Assembly (NCBI GenBank): GCA_030374765.1
Contig: JARGXX010000100.1
Coordinates: forward strand, 558,001-622,000
From: Agarophyton chilense
Lineage: Eukaryota > Rhodophyta > Florideophyceae > Gracilariales > Gracilariaceae
Length of the DNA: 64,000 nt
Reading direction: 5' to 3'
The notes beneath the pieces are model-generated. The model worked only from the letters and a program-made list of their open reading frames with translations, made no database searches and was not told the origin of the DNA. Shown here piece after piece: positions 44,520-53,972 of this stretch. The position numbers and the translations under genes are program-made. Position 1 is the first letter of the stretch, and every line of letters starts with the position of its first letter.

Positions 44520-45029
44520 ATGGCCTCCTCCAGAACTTCGCGTTTCTTGGTTTTCATTTCCGCAATGACGGTTTTCGCTCTCTCGGCATCTTCCGTTGAG
44601 GCCAATTGCCCTGACGCGATTTGTCTTGCACTACACGCTGCTTGTTTGAATGGATTTCCGGCCCTGTGTGACCTCTGTTCTGCGGAGTGCCTGTTCGCTG
44701 ATTGTTTCGATGAATCAGTGGATTGCATTGTGAATACTTCAAAAGCAACGAAACGTTCTGCTTCTTGCTCTCAGAAGGACGTGAAAGCACATTCTGTTTC
44801 TTCTAGGACGACTGTAAAGGAGCTGGTGCAGAATGCTGGAGTGAATGCGCTGAAAAAGCTGGAGAGAGATAACCCAACATTGCTGAAGACCAGTGGTGTG
44901 GATCCGCACGAGATCTGCGTCGCGGCATGTGATGCGGCAGAAGTGGGGTGCAATTTACTACCGTTCACGCCTCCATCCGTATGCCAAGCTGCTCGCAATC
45001 TTTGTGTGGCTGCATGTCCTTCAATCTAA
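44520..45029 (+). CDS. secreted cysteine-rich protein
   Basis: This 169-residue single-exon protein has a signal peptide (FLVFISAMTVFALSASSVEA) with likely cleavage near residue 28. Two cysteine-rich modules follow. The first shows CPDAICLALHAACLNG, CDLCSAECLFADCF and VDC; the second shows ICVAACDAAEVGC and CQAARNLCVAAC near the C-terminus. They are joined by a charged linker (about residues 73-130). The paired C-x3-C spacing in both modules suggests small disulfide-locked helical units and an internal duplication. I do not recognise the family; a cell-wall or defence role would be guesswork. The start is an ATG with A at -3. The upstream flank is duplicated at the right end of the window. 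Confidence 0.8.
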   Translation: MASSRTSRFLVFISAMTVFALSASSVEANCPDAICLALHAACLNGFPALCDLCSAECLFADCFDESVDCIVNTSKATKRSASCSQKDVKAHSVSSRTTVKELVQNAGVNALKKLERDNPTLLKTSGVDPHEICVAACDAAEVGCNLLPFTPPSVCQAARNLCVAACPSI

Positions 45030-46367
45030 GGGAACACTTGGGACAGGTTTACGGGGAAGAGACCAGTGTTGGCTTGGTCATGAAAGGTGTGGATTGTTTT
45101 GAATTGCAGTGGAATTGATGTAGTTTTCTTTACGGTCTCCCGCTAGATACGATCTTCCAGCTCTGTGGTTTTAGGCGGGTTTTCCCAGAGCACATTAAAT
45201 AAATAAAAGCAACGTCTTCAAAACATAGGTGTTCCATACACGTAAATTCCATTGCCCTTTTCTCAAGTGTTTCAGCAGAAAATTTGGTACGCTCCACAAT
45301 GCGAAGTATGACGTGCTATTTGACGGATTGTGAAAGTAAAAAAACTATTAAACACAGTTCAGGATAAGCAAATCCTTTTCTATAAGAATTGGGCCAAGGC
45401 CTCTAAGTCGATATAGTCTACCTCTGAACTGATTAGCAACTAAGGCATATAGATTAGCAGTGGTACCAGAAAATGAGCAATGAACAGCTTTCCTTTTGTC
45501 ATAAAAATGGGATGGTCACATCTATCTCCTGAAGAAGACTTTTAATAATACTTGGGGGGGTGTTGATCAGGACAGGAGGTATTCGGCACTTATTCGCCGT
45601 AGTTCGGCGCTGTAGTGCGGGCGAGTGAACAGGCAAAAGGACTTTGAGAGTTCCTCCAAGGATGACTCCGATTCCGGTGTTTCCCACCGGGACCGGGTAT
45701 TTATTACGCCACGTTCGGGCAAGATTGAGTGCAGGGCGACCTACTGTTCTGGGTGGCACTTTGTGCTAACCAGCTGATTTGGGACATAGCAACCAACTAC
45801 TGTTAGATCGCAGCCCGACTCAGTAATGCTATGTGATTTATTCCCGTATGCAAGCCTACTAGCATGCGCAGCCATCACCAGGAGGCCTTTTGGGAATCAT
45901 GACTGGGTTCCTTATTCTCTGATTCACGGAGCTTTTGTCGCAGCCGTTGGCGTCAGCATTTGTGTACGGTGAAATGTTGCAGGTTCGAAGCCCCTGTTCA
46001 CGGTCGTTGTGTGGAGAACTATCTTAAATACTCTATCTCTAGGTGTCGAGCTAGAGCCCCAATCACAGTGCGCGTCAAAATTATAACACCATGTACCTTT
46101 TTGTGTTCCACATTCAGACAAAACGAGTAGAGTACAGGAACCAAAAACAGATATAAAACATTCAATAAAAAGAACCCCTCCTGTTAAAACACCCCCTGAG
46201 TGCTCGAGATATGCTCAAAACACTGGTTCCAAAACTATATGACCAAAACGGGAAAACTTTTTTTCGCGCCACATTCCAACTCAAAACAGTAGCAAACCCA
46301 TAAAGACTATAGATAACAGGTAGACACAGCCAAAACGCAATGTACAATCGTATTGTATGCATGAAAA
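45030..46367. other. no gene; LTR-like and tRNA-like signals
   Basis: A run of seven or eight Gs followed by TGTTGATCAGG near 45,553 looks like a polypurine tract and LTR start, and the DNA to about 45,800 could be a decayed LTR. At 45,982-45,992 GGTTCGAAGCC resembles a pol III B box; TGGCGTCAGCA about 40 bp before it is a poor A box. Neither is certain. Confidence 0.35.
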
Positions 46368-47215
46368 ATGCCTAAAGGAATCCCTGTTGCCGCCGAAGAA
46401 AAAGGAGCCATTCTTGCTCATCTTCAGAACAATTTAACACACAGAGATATTGTCAAAGAAATGAGAAGATCTAAAACAGTAGTTACCAACTTCTTTACAG
46501 ATTCGGCAGCGTACGGAACACAAAAACAAAACAGCAAGCCCAAAATATTTCTGCTGGCAACAAAAGACGTTTATTTCGAAAAACTTCACGCACGGGAGGA
46601 GCCGCTTTGAAACTAAAAACATCTCTACAACTAAGCGTTCTGACGTCCACTATTCGTCGGGCTCTTAATATGGACTACAAATTTCAGTACAATAAATGAC
46701 AAAGGCATTCTTATTGACTCCAATTCATAAATACTTACACGTTGAATGGACAATAGAACATTGTACACAAACAGAAGCAGAATGGAAAAAGGTCATCTTT
46801 ACTGATGAAAAGAAGTTTCACTTGGATTGCCTAGATATTATTCCATATTATTGGCACAAATTAGTTTCAGAAGATAGTAGCTTTCCTAAAAAGCAAAGAA
46901 AGAAGGAGTTTTCATCGTTTTTGGTTCTTTTTCATTTTCTGGTCCTGGTGATTTTGCTTTTATTGAAGTAATAAAGAATTCTAAGAAGTGAACGAAGACT
47001 CTAAAAGATTATCTAATGCTCTGAGCGGCATTAAGTCATGGTGAAAACTGAATCCTACACCAAGAAAACTGTCCTATACATGTTTCTCATCATACGAAGG
47101 GCTGGTTTGCTGAAAAAAGTGAGCCTCATAGAGAAATAGCAAAAGTAGCAACTACCTAATTGGGTCTAGGTTGTTGGGAGTCTGAATCCAGACTCCTGAT
47201 GAGAGCTATCTTCTC
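46368..47215 (+). mobile_element. Tc1/mariner transposase relic
   Basis: The first frame begins MPKGIPVAAEEKGAILAHLQ and continues HRDIVKEMRRSKTVVTNFF and SAAYGTQKQ, the paired helix-turn-helix DNA-binding part of Tc1/mariner enzymes. The frame breaks near 46,610. STIRRAL follows in another frame near 46,650, and the next frame gives EWKKVIFTDEKKFHLD (first catalytic Asp) and PYYWHKL. HHTKGWFAEKSE near 47,090 fits the second Asp region but the Asp itself is not preserved, and SLNPDS near 47,180 recalls 'SPDLNPIE'. Several frameshifts and stops make it inactive. Terminal inverted repeats were not found. Confidence 0.8.
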
Positions 47216-48834
47216 ATCACGCGCTTCCATCAATAGCGAAACAGATATTGATGAGGCAGTCGCCGTCTTTGTGAAAGCTTCGAACTGTCGGGATATGAGA
47301 ACTTTCGGTAGGGCTAAGATGGGGCAAACCACCGACACTGCTCACGAAAGACAAGAGTGTGCCCAAAGCAATGCTCGAAAACCACTTCATTTTTACCAAA
47401 TACACACGAACGGATGCTTGGATGATCACCGATAATGGTATGGAAAGAGATGCAATCTCTTCGATGCACTTTTCAAGTCAACGTGTTTCGAAGTGTTCCA
47501 CTATAGATATATTGGATATCAAGAAAGCTCCCGAACTGGTTGAACCATGGGCACAAACACTTCCACGTCACATTTGGTCATTGAACCTTGTTGTAATAAT
47601 GGTGTCTCGGAGAGAACTCTTGAGTAAAACGTTTGTAAAAGTTGTATATGTTACACAACAATCAGGGAGCGACAATGTTCGTCAACAAAATGCGATGAGA
47701 CAACAGTAGTTATTGAGAATTGTTGGCGACTTCTTGATAATCGCGGTGCTCTTGATTCACCTTTGCTCTCGCCTTCGTGTCGAATCGCAAAATTGAAATT
47801 CTCCCTGAAATTGTTTCTCTACGCTACACCGCAACAGATGGGGAGCCATAACAAATGCATGGAGGCATCTTTTGGCATACCCTCTGGATAGGGAAATCAA
47901 TTCTGGGGGCGCGTATGCCATACGTGCAGTCGTGCAAAACGCTCCGTTCTGGTTTGTCCTTCCATTCTCTTGCATTGATGTCGTATGATTTTCAGATTCT
48001 GCTGTGAAGGTGGTGCCCTTCATGGTCTTGGGTGGGATTTCATCCTCGCTTTTTATGCCAACTTGATTTCATGGATGACGGACTTCGAATTCTGATTTGG
48101 AACTATCATGTTTGACAAAAGCTTCACCAGCGGTCTGCATGATTTTATCAAATCCAAAGACAGTATGGCGAACGATGAATACTCGCAACAGAATTTGTCG
48201 TGTAGGCGTCGAAAACTTTGAACATGAGACTTGGTCACCGCAAACGTACGTGACAAATTCCAAGGAATGTGGATGTGTTCGCTGAATTCGGTATTCTCGA
48301 CGGGGCGAATCCAATCCAAGGCCACGTGAGATGGCCCGCCGAAATGAACCCGTGAAAATATGTGAGAAAGTTCCAAAAAACGATTGGTCCGAAAAGCTTA
48401 GATGTTTTGATCCAGAACTCCCCGCACGGAAAAGATTGCTCGCTGTTCGAATTTGTTCTGCATGGCTTCGAAACTTCACAATGACTGCAAAGTTCCCCGT
48501 TCAGGACGGAGAATTCGACAACACCTCAGAAAGAACTTTTGCCATCTCTGCAGATCACCCAGTGTTTCACGTAAGAGTTGAAACTTTCCTGTACTTGAAC
48601 AACTTCACAACAATGTAGCATTTTCTTCGAATGACCAGGCGCTTGACGAAAGGCCGCGGTTTCTGTTTTGAATTCTCTGGAAGAAGGAAGAAACCAAAAT
48701 ACAACAAATTTCCAATCCAGGTTTAATGTAGAGATAAAGAGAATCATAATCGCATTATGGAAAGACTAAATGCCAAGATTGCTCCAAGCATGCCCATCAC
48801 AGTTTTCGTATGCTACAGCTTAAGGCTTTCTGTC
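47216..48834. other. no gene recognised
   Basis: Several frames of 90-140 codons overlap on both strands (47,359-47,709 plus; 48,069-48,479 minus; 48,331-48,618 plus) but none has a recognised motif. The last part is the 3' flank of the minus-strand VWA-like gene. Confidence 0.35.
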
Positions 48835-49497
48835 TTAATCTTTGCGGCAGATTCTGTTGGTCAGATTAGAGACCGAATCGCGACGCTGTTCGGTTTCAAG
48901 GGAGAACAAGCTCGAGCGGCCATCGGCTATGTTCTCCAATACATTACGATTTTGATTTCCAATAGATACTACGATGATCTGTCCTTCAGACCTCTCTCGG
49001 AACACCCTTGCCCGTCTCGTAGGGTCGCCGCCCAAGTTGCTTTCTCCAGTGCTGAACAGAACAATTTTCGAAGGTCTTTCGGATTCCACTCGCAGACGCC
49101 TGTCACAGTACACGATTGGTGCTGATAGCGAGGTAGCGGGGGATGCTCGGTAGGTTAAATCAAAGGCTTTGCGCAAGGCCATGGTCAGGTTTGACGTGGG
49201 TCCAAATATCACTCTATTGGAAGCGCCATACTCGATGGCCGCGACTTTTACGCCTGTTGTGGGGGAAAGGCTTGTGAGAATACTCTCAAAGTAACGCTTT
49301 TGTAGTATGAATTGTCTCTGGGTGATGTTACCACCCTCAAGACCGAAGCAAACGTCCACCGGGCATGGTCTGCGAGCTGTTCGCTCCACGACGTTAGGCA
49401 CCGCGCTGATGCGCTCCGAAGCGCAGCCGGATGTCTGGCCCAAGACGCAAACGAGCCAGAAAGCAAAGCAGGGAGCCCACGTTGCCAACCACTTCAT
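48835..49497 (-). CDS. secreted VWA-like protein lacking the metal site
   Basis: This 220-residue single-exon protein has a signal peptide (CFAFWLVCVLGQTSG) and a von Willebrand A-like fold, judged by alignment with its neighbour at 50,889-51,590. Shared blocks include CPVDVCFGL versus CSVNVCFAV, SPATS...IVYCDRRLR versus DPATS...IVYCDRQLR, and NLGGDP-RRA--FRER. The metal-ion-dependent adhesion site is lost: the D-x-S-x-S of the partner is replaced by E-G-G-N-I (residues 54-58), and the later Asp is Thr. It therefore probably binds any ligand without a metal ion. Conserved cysteines suggest disulfides. The start is the ATG at 49,497. The gene diverges from the second VWA gene with 1.4 kb between them. 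Confidence 0.8.
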   Translation of the reverse strand: MKWLATWAPCFAFWLVCVLGQTSGCASERISAVPNVVERTARRPCPVDVCFGLEGGNITQRQFILQKRYFESILTSLSPTTGVKVAAIEYGASNRVIFGPTSNLTMALRKAFDLTYRASPATSLSAPIVYCDRRLRVESERPSKIVLFSTGESNLGGDPTRRARVFRERSEGQIIVVSIGNQNRNVLENIADGRSSLFSLETEQRRDSVSNLTNRICRKD

Positions 49498-50764
49498 TGA
49501 AATGAGCTGCAGTTGTGGAAGTGTGAGAACTCGCCCTCGAAAGAATTGAGTGCAAGGTAGATTGGGGAAACAGAAAAAAAGTCAGACAACAAACGACCTT
49601 CGACTCTCCCCGACGGACTGAGAACAGTGCTATGTGCAAATAAGCTATTGCTGCCGTCTACTTGTCGTATGAGCCCGCCCGCAAACAGGGGGAAGCACGA
49701 GTGGAATTGGAACAGCAGAACGGGCTCGAACTGTAGACGAAGGTGGCTGGGATTCTTGCGGCGCCATCGTCGCCAGTATGACGAGGACCAGTTCGTGGGG
49801 TCTCAAGCTTTCCAGCAATGAACAGTGTGAGCATATATCCTTGTCGTCGTCCACTCGGATGCCAGCTTGCTATGTTTAAATTGGTATCCAACAGAGACGC
49901 AGGAAGCCATTGAAAGCAAGGGCATTCGCAGCATACATCTGCGGAGTTCTCGACAAAGCTCTTTCCTTTCTTTGCTTCTGATTACACTTTGCGAGTTTGC
50001 TGTATGGCAGATGCACGTTATGTTGCGTACTGCGAAGGAAGTGTGTACAAAAAGAGGCAAAAAAGCGACCCTTGTGTAATCTTGATGAGCGAAAGCATTG
50101 CATTGCTGTGTGCCACAGCGCTCGTCAGCGGGCGTTCTTACCAGCTCTTTGCTGCAAGTTGAAGATGGAGTTCCACGTGGCCACGGCGCAGTGTGGCGAC
50201 GTGTACGTCTTTGGCTTGCTGCCCCGCTTCCCTTCTCCGTGTAAGGGTTATCATCCCAACGCGCGCGCCTCCTGAGACACCCCGAGAAGCATTCGTCTTT
50301 TGCTGCTGAGTTGTATTCACAACCACAGGTGCACAGCCAACCTTTCATTTGCGCATTTGCACCTCTCCACGGCGTGTATCTTGTTGGAGCTCGTGCTGTA
50401 CCATCTCCGATAGCGCCTCAGCTGTCTCTCGTTCCCTGGATAGGGCCGTTGGAAACTTGAGATCCACGACAAGCCAATCGTCTTTCCCTGGAGTATCGTG
50501 ATCAGCAGCAGCCAGGACAAAAACTTTCAACAGCAGTACACGGTTCGAGTTTTAATTCCGTTCTTGTTTTTTACAGGACTTGTGTTCTCTGTGACGAAAG
50601 GGGCCTCGAAACACAGTCTCACTTTCATATTTCCTTCGTCACCGAAAACCGTTTTGCAACAGTACTCTTGAATCTATCCTACCATGAAAAAGGCGATCGT
50701 CCTTCCATGAAATATGGACGGCACTTCAATCCATTGATTTCGCTCACCCCCTTCCTCCACTTCC
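49498..50764. other. intergenic between the divergent VWA pair
   Basis: A 181-codon minus frame (49,803-50,348) with several cysteines overlaps a plus frame (49,997-50,275), but neither shows a signal peptide or a known motif. The stretch probably holds both promoters. Confidence 0.35.
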
Positions 50765-50773
50765 TATATATAA
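50765..50773 (+). promoter_or_regulatory. TATA box of the VWA gene
   Basis: TATATATAA lies 124 bp before the ATG at 50,889, matching the layout of the subtilisin gene. Confidence 0.6.
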
Positions 50774-50888
50774 GTCATTCGCCTGTTTTCACCACAACGC
50801 AATCCCTTCATCTCATCCCAATTCGCTCACAAAGTCTCGAAACTCAGCTTTTGACCCCCGCAAGCCCTTCCTACATCACCGCCCAAAA

Positions 50889-51590
50889 ATGTTGGGTCTA
50901 TTCTCCGCCTTTGCCCTCTTCTTCACGCTGGCGTCTTGTCTGTCTAACGAAGACGCCAAGCTCATGTACGAACACACAGTGAGGACCGCCACAGCCGAAG
51001 TCGCAAACCGTGGATGCAGCGTCAACGTGTGCTTTGCCGTCGACACCAGTGGGTCAGTCAGCTCGACCCAGTTTGGCCTTGAAAAGAACTTCCTCATTGA
51101 TATCACCTCCATCGTCGGAGCTGACAGTAGGTCCAAATTCGCCGCCGGACAGTACGGTTCCCAGACGTACAGGATCTCGTCTTTAACCGATAACGTCGAA
51201 ACCTTCAACTTGCGCGTGAGAAACGCACAATTCCGAAATGATCCAGCCACATCAGTGGGTTCAGGTATTGTGTACTGTGACAGGCAGCTGAGGAGAGAGA
51301 TGCGCCGCAACCCGCACTCAAATCATGCCAACAAGATGGTGGTGCTCGGTGATGGCAGGAACAATTTGGGAGGTGATCCAGTCCGTCGTGCCAACAATTT
51401 CCGGGAGAGGGCTCAAGGTGTTGTATCAACCGTCGGTATCGGGTACCAGGATACTTCAGTCCTGGCACAGATTGCTGGCTCTTCGACGCGAGTTTTTGCG
51501 ATTGATGATTATGTTGAGCTATCTTTTGTCATTGACGACCTTGTTTATGACATTTGCGGCATCGAGCTGAACACAGACGACAGCTTCTAA
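50889..51590 (+). CDS. secreted von Willebrand A-domain protein
   Basis: This 233-residue single-exon protein has a signal peptide (FSAFALFFTLASCLS) and one VWA domain filling the rest. The metal site is intact: D52-T-S54-G-S56 (CFAVDTSGSVS), T121 in NDPATSVGSG, and D155 in VVLGDGRNN. VWA domains bind protein or glycan ligands through a bound divalent ion; here an extracellular or cell-wall role is likely. Cysteines (CSVNVC, VYC, DIC) are shared with the diverged partner gene at 48,835-49,497. The protein has no transmembrane segment or other domain. The start ATG has A at -3 and lies 124 bp after a strong TATA box. Confidence 0.88.
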   Translation: MLGLFSAFALFFTLASCLSNEDAKLMYEHTVRTATAEVANRGCSVNVCFAVDTSGSVSSTQFGLEKNFLIDITSIVGADSRSKFAAGQYGSQTYRISSLTDNVETFNLRVRNAQFRNDPATSVGSGIVYCDRQLRREMRRNPHSNHANKMVVLGDGRNNLGGDPVRRANNFRERAQGVVSTVGIGYQDTSVLAQIAGSSTRVFAIDDYVELSFVIDDLVYDICGIELNTDDSF

Positions 51591-52159
51591 TTAGTAGTGC
51601 ACCTCCAGATCTTCCCACAAGATGGTACTATGATATATGATTAAAAATGGTCTCTGCCCTTTCCAGGAGAGAAATTGATGTGAAATCCAGAATTCCCTCT
51701 TTGAATAAGCTTTTTCACCCTCCCCCCCAACTGAACTTAGCCTCCCATGAAGAATCCATAAGTTCTTTGATCGTTCAATTATTCTTTCCTGAATGATTCG
51801 TTTTTACGTCTTCAGCTCAATTTCTATATTTCAGAGAAACTGTCATATCTATCTCATGAAGGTTTCAGTAAAAGTTCTGACATGCCTGCAAACTAGTCAT
51901 ATACATCTTGCACGGGCATCGGTGATGTATTATGGGCATTTCGGTACTTGCAAGTTTGTCGGAAATAGATTGTGTTTCAGCCTGCTGTGCTTGAAGTGGA
52001 AAAAATTTAGATTCCAAATTTAGTAAAAAATGACGGATTTACAAAGGGCGAGAGAGATTTGCGGAAGATAATGACCTTGACTTCGGGAAACTGCCCTCTG
52101 GCTGCTGCCTGAGAAGAAGCCCCGCCAGGCAGGCAGTGGGGCCTAGCATGAGCAAGGTG
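51591..52159. other. no gene recognised
   Basis: AT-rich 3' flank of the VWA gene. A short frame at 51,793-52,023 has no features. Confidence 0.4.
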
Positions 52160-52400
52160 GCTTTGATGGATTAAAATACACTTGAACGCGGATAATTGTG
52201 TGTAGTGTTGACCTCAGTTCGTTTTCATCGACTATGTCTCTGTTCTCCGTTTTTTATATTGCTTCGCAGCACTTCTAAATTGTTCTAGATCTTAGACTGA
52301 GTGCAAGTGAGCGTAAAAGAGGCTGGCTAGATGAAAAAAATCCGATAGAATTTGATGACTGTTGATACTAACAGTCAGATCAGCAGTCCTTCCTTTATAC
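52160..52400 (-). repeat. dispersed repeat, copy 2; probable end of an older copia fossil
   Basis: The part at 52,160-52,270 matches 9058-9165. Read on the minus strand, a segment from about 52,366 begins TGTTAGTATCAACAGTC and runs to ...GTCAACACTACACA near 52,203, which has the look of a copia LTR. It lies just outside the younger copia insertion, on the side opposite a minus-strand RNase H fragment at 57.7 kb, so the two may be parts of one older element. Confidence 0.45.
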
Positions 52401-52574
52401 TAAACAGGAGCATACGAGAGATTTAAAGTACGAACTTTGTGCTTTCGTAAACAAATACAAATACAAATAAAAAATAAACAGAGGTCACGTAAGCAATGTG
52501 AAAATGAGTTCGGCCATAATACACACATTCAGATACAATCAAAGTCACTGAGTGCCCTCCTAGACCGGTACGGG

Positions 52575-52813
52575 TGTGAGATAGCTAAGACACGTACAAC
52601 ATCAATCGATGACGTACACACTACTAGAAGGAGTACGTCACCTCAAGTGTCCGAAGGGTCGCATAGTATCCCTATAAAAACCCACGTCAATAACCTTGGA
52701 GCTCTTCCCAGAGCTTCCGGCAGACCCTTTGTGCCGAGTATCGCTTGTGTTGAGATCGTCCCCACCACTGCACACGTATGAACTTCAACAACATGTCCGA
52801 AGGTCAACTTACA
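52575..52813 (+). repeat. 5' LTR of the copia element
   Basis: 239 bp. TATAAAAA at 52,673-52,680 is the likely promoter. The first two in-frame ATGs of gag (52,778 and 52,793) lie inside this LTR. The preceding host bases are ACGGG. Confidence 0.95.
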
Positions 52814-53467
52814 GTTATGGGCCCAGGGGACGATCTCAGCCCAAGTAATATACTAATCCCACCAAAATTGGGTGCAACTACAGACAAGCTTTTATGGCGT
52901 GAAGCCGTCTTTGAATGGGCTCAAACTTTGAAAGCTTGTGCACATGGAGGCGATTCACGAGCAAAGGGAGCGGCAGCGACGCTTGGATTGACACTTTACC
53001 GTTCTCTTGAGTTTGCAAAGAAGGAAGTAGTGAAAAAGGCCGTCCGTACAGGAGAACTTCAACTCACACCCCAATCTGAAGATGAAATACTGGATCAAAT
53101 GTCCGTAGTCAAGAAAGTCGTCGAGCTCGTCGCGAGGGACTCAACCATAGATCGCCTGAGGCAAATTGTTCGTCTCTATAAGGAAATCAACGGCTGCAAA
53201 CGTCGATCGAAAGAGTCCATCAAGGAATTCGTTGACCGCTTTGCGGGTCCTGCCCTTTCTTATCTCAACTTAACGAATTCGAAGCAGGACTCTAGCGATA
53301 GTCAGAACTTCGCTATTATACTGCTTCGCAACGCGACGTTATCAGCACAGACATTTAATAACATAATAAGCAACCTCGTCGTATCAGCAAAGAGTAGAAA
53401 TCACGAACGGAGTGTCGCAGTCATTCCGATGCTAAAACCCGTCTTGAGAGCGTCATTGGTATCTTAA
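52778..53467 (+). CDS. gag of the copia element
   Basis: The frame starts at an ATG inside the LTR, 36 bp before its end; another in-frame ATG (52,817) lies 3 bp past the LTR. The protein has TDKLLWREAVFEWAQTLKAC near its start and a helix-rich middle (LRQIVRLYKEINGCKRRSKE and IKEFVDRFAGPALSYLN), the usual copia gag pattern. It would form the particle. The lysine- and asparagine-rich stretch to about 53.95 kb is the likely nucleocapsid side. Confidence 0.7.
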   Translation: MNFNNMSEGQLTVMGPGDDLSPSNILIPPKLGATTDKLLWREAVFEWAQTLKACAHGGDSRAKGAAATLGLTLYRSLEFAKKEVVKKAVRTGELQLTPQSEDEILDQMSVVKKVVELVARDSTIDRLRQIVRLYKEINGCKRRSKESIKEFVDRFAGPALSYLNLTNSKQDSSDSQNFAIILLRNATLSAQTFNNIISNLVVSAKSRNHERSVAVIPMLKPVLRASLVS

Positions 53468-53972
53468 ACAAAGCTTCCTCAGGAGCATTGAACGAAGATG
53501 AGAAAAGGACTTGTGTCCAATGTCATTCGACTATGAAAGCAGCTGTCTTCCAACAAGAGAAAACCTTCGATGACGACGAAAATCCTTCATGGATCGGACT
53601 TCAAGACGCCATACGAGCGTTGGAAGAGGCAGGTTTGGAAGAGAGCGATCTCAATAACACATCCCTTTTTGATAAGAAACCTGAATCATCTACTCGGTCC
53701 TACCTTAACTCTAATAAATTCAACAGGAGGAACAAGAAGCGTAAGTATAACCAGGACAGCGAAAGTACCGAGAATACAAAGGATGACAAAGAATCTGATG
53801 ATAAGAATGACGACGAAGAGAAACCTCAGAAGGATAACCATGATAAAACGCAAGGAAGAGGGAGATACACCAATAAGCCCAAAGGTAATTGGCAGCCTAG
53901 ACCTACGGGACAGACTAAGAATATCGGAGAAGGAAAACCGTTTTTTCAGTAGGGGATTCGGACCTGAACACA

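Noticed and set aside
49803-50348. 181-codon minus-strand cysteine-containing frame between the VWA genes
   Set aside because: No signal peptide, no repeated cysteine spacing, and an overlapping plus frame is equally plausible; probably chance.
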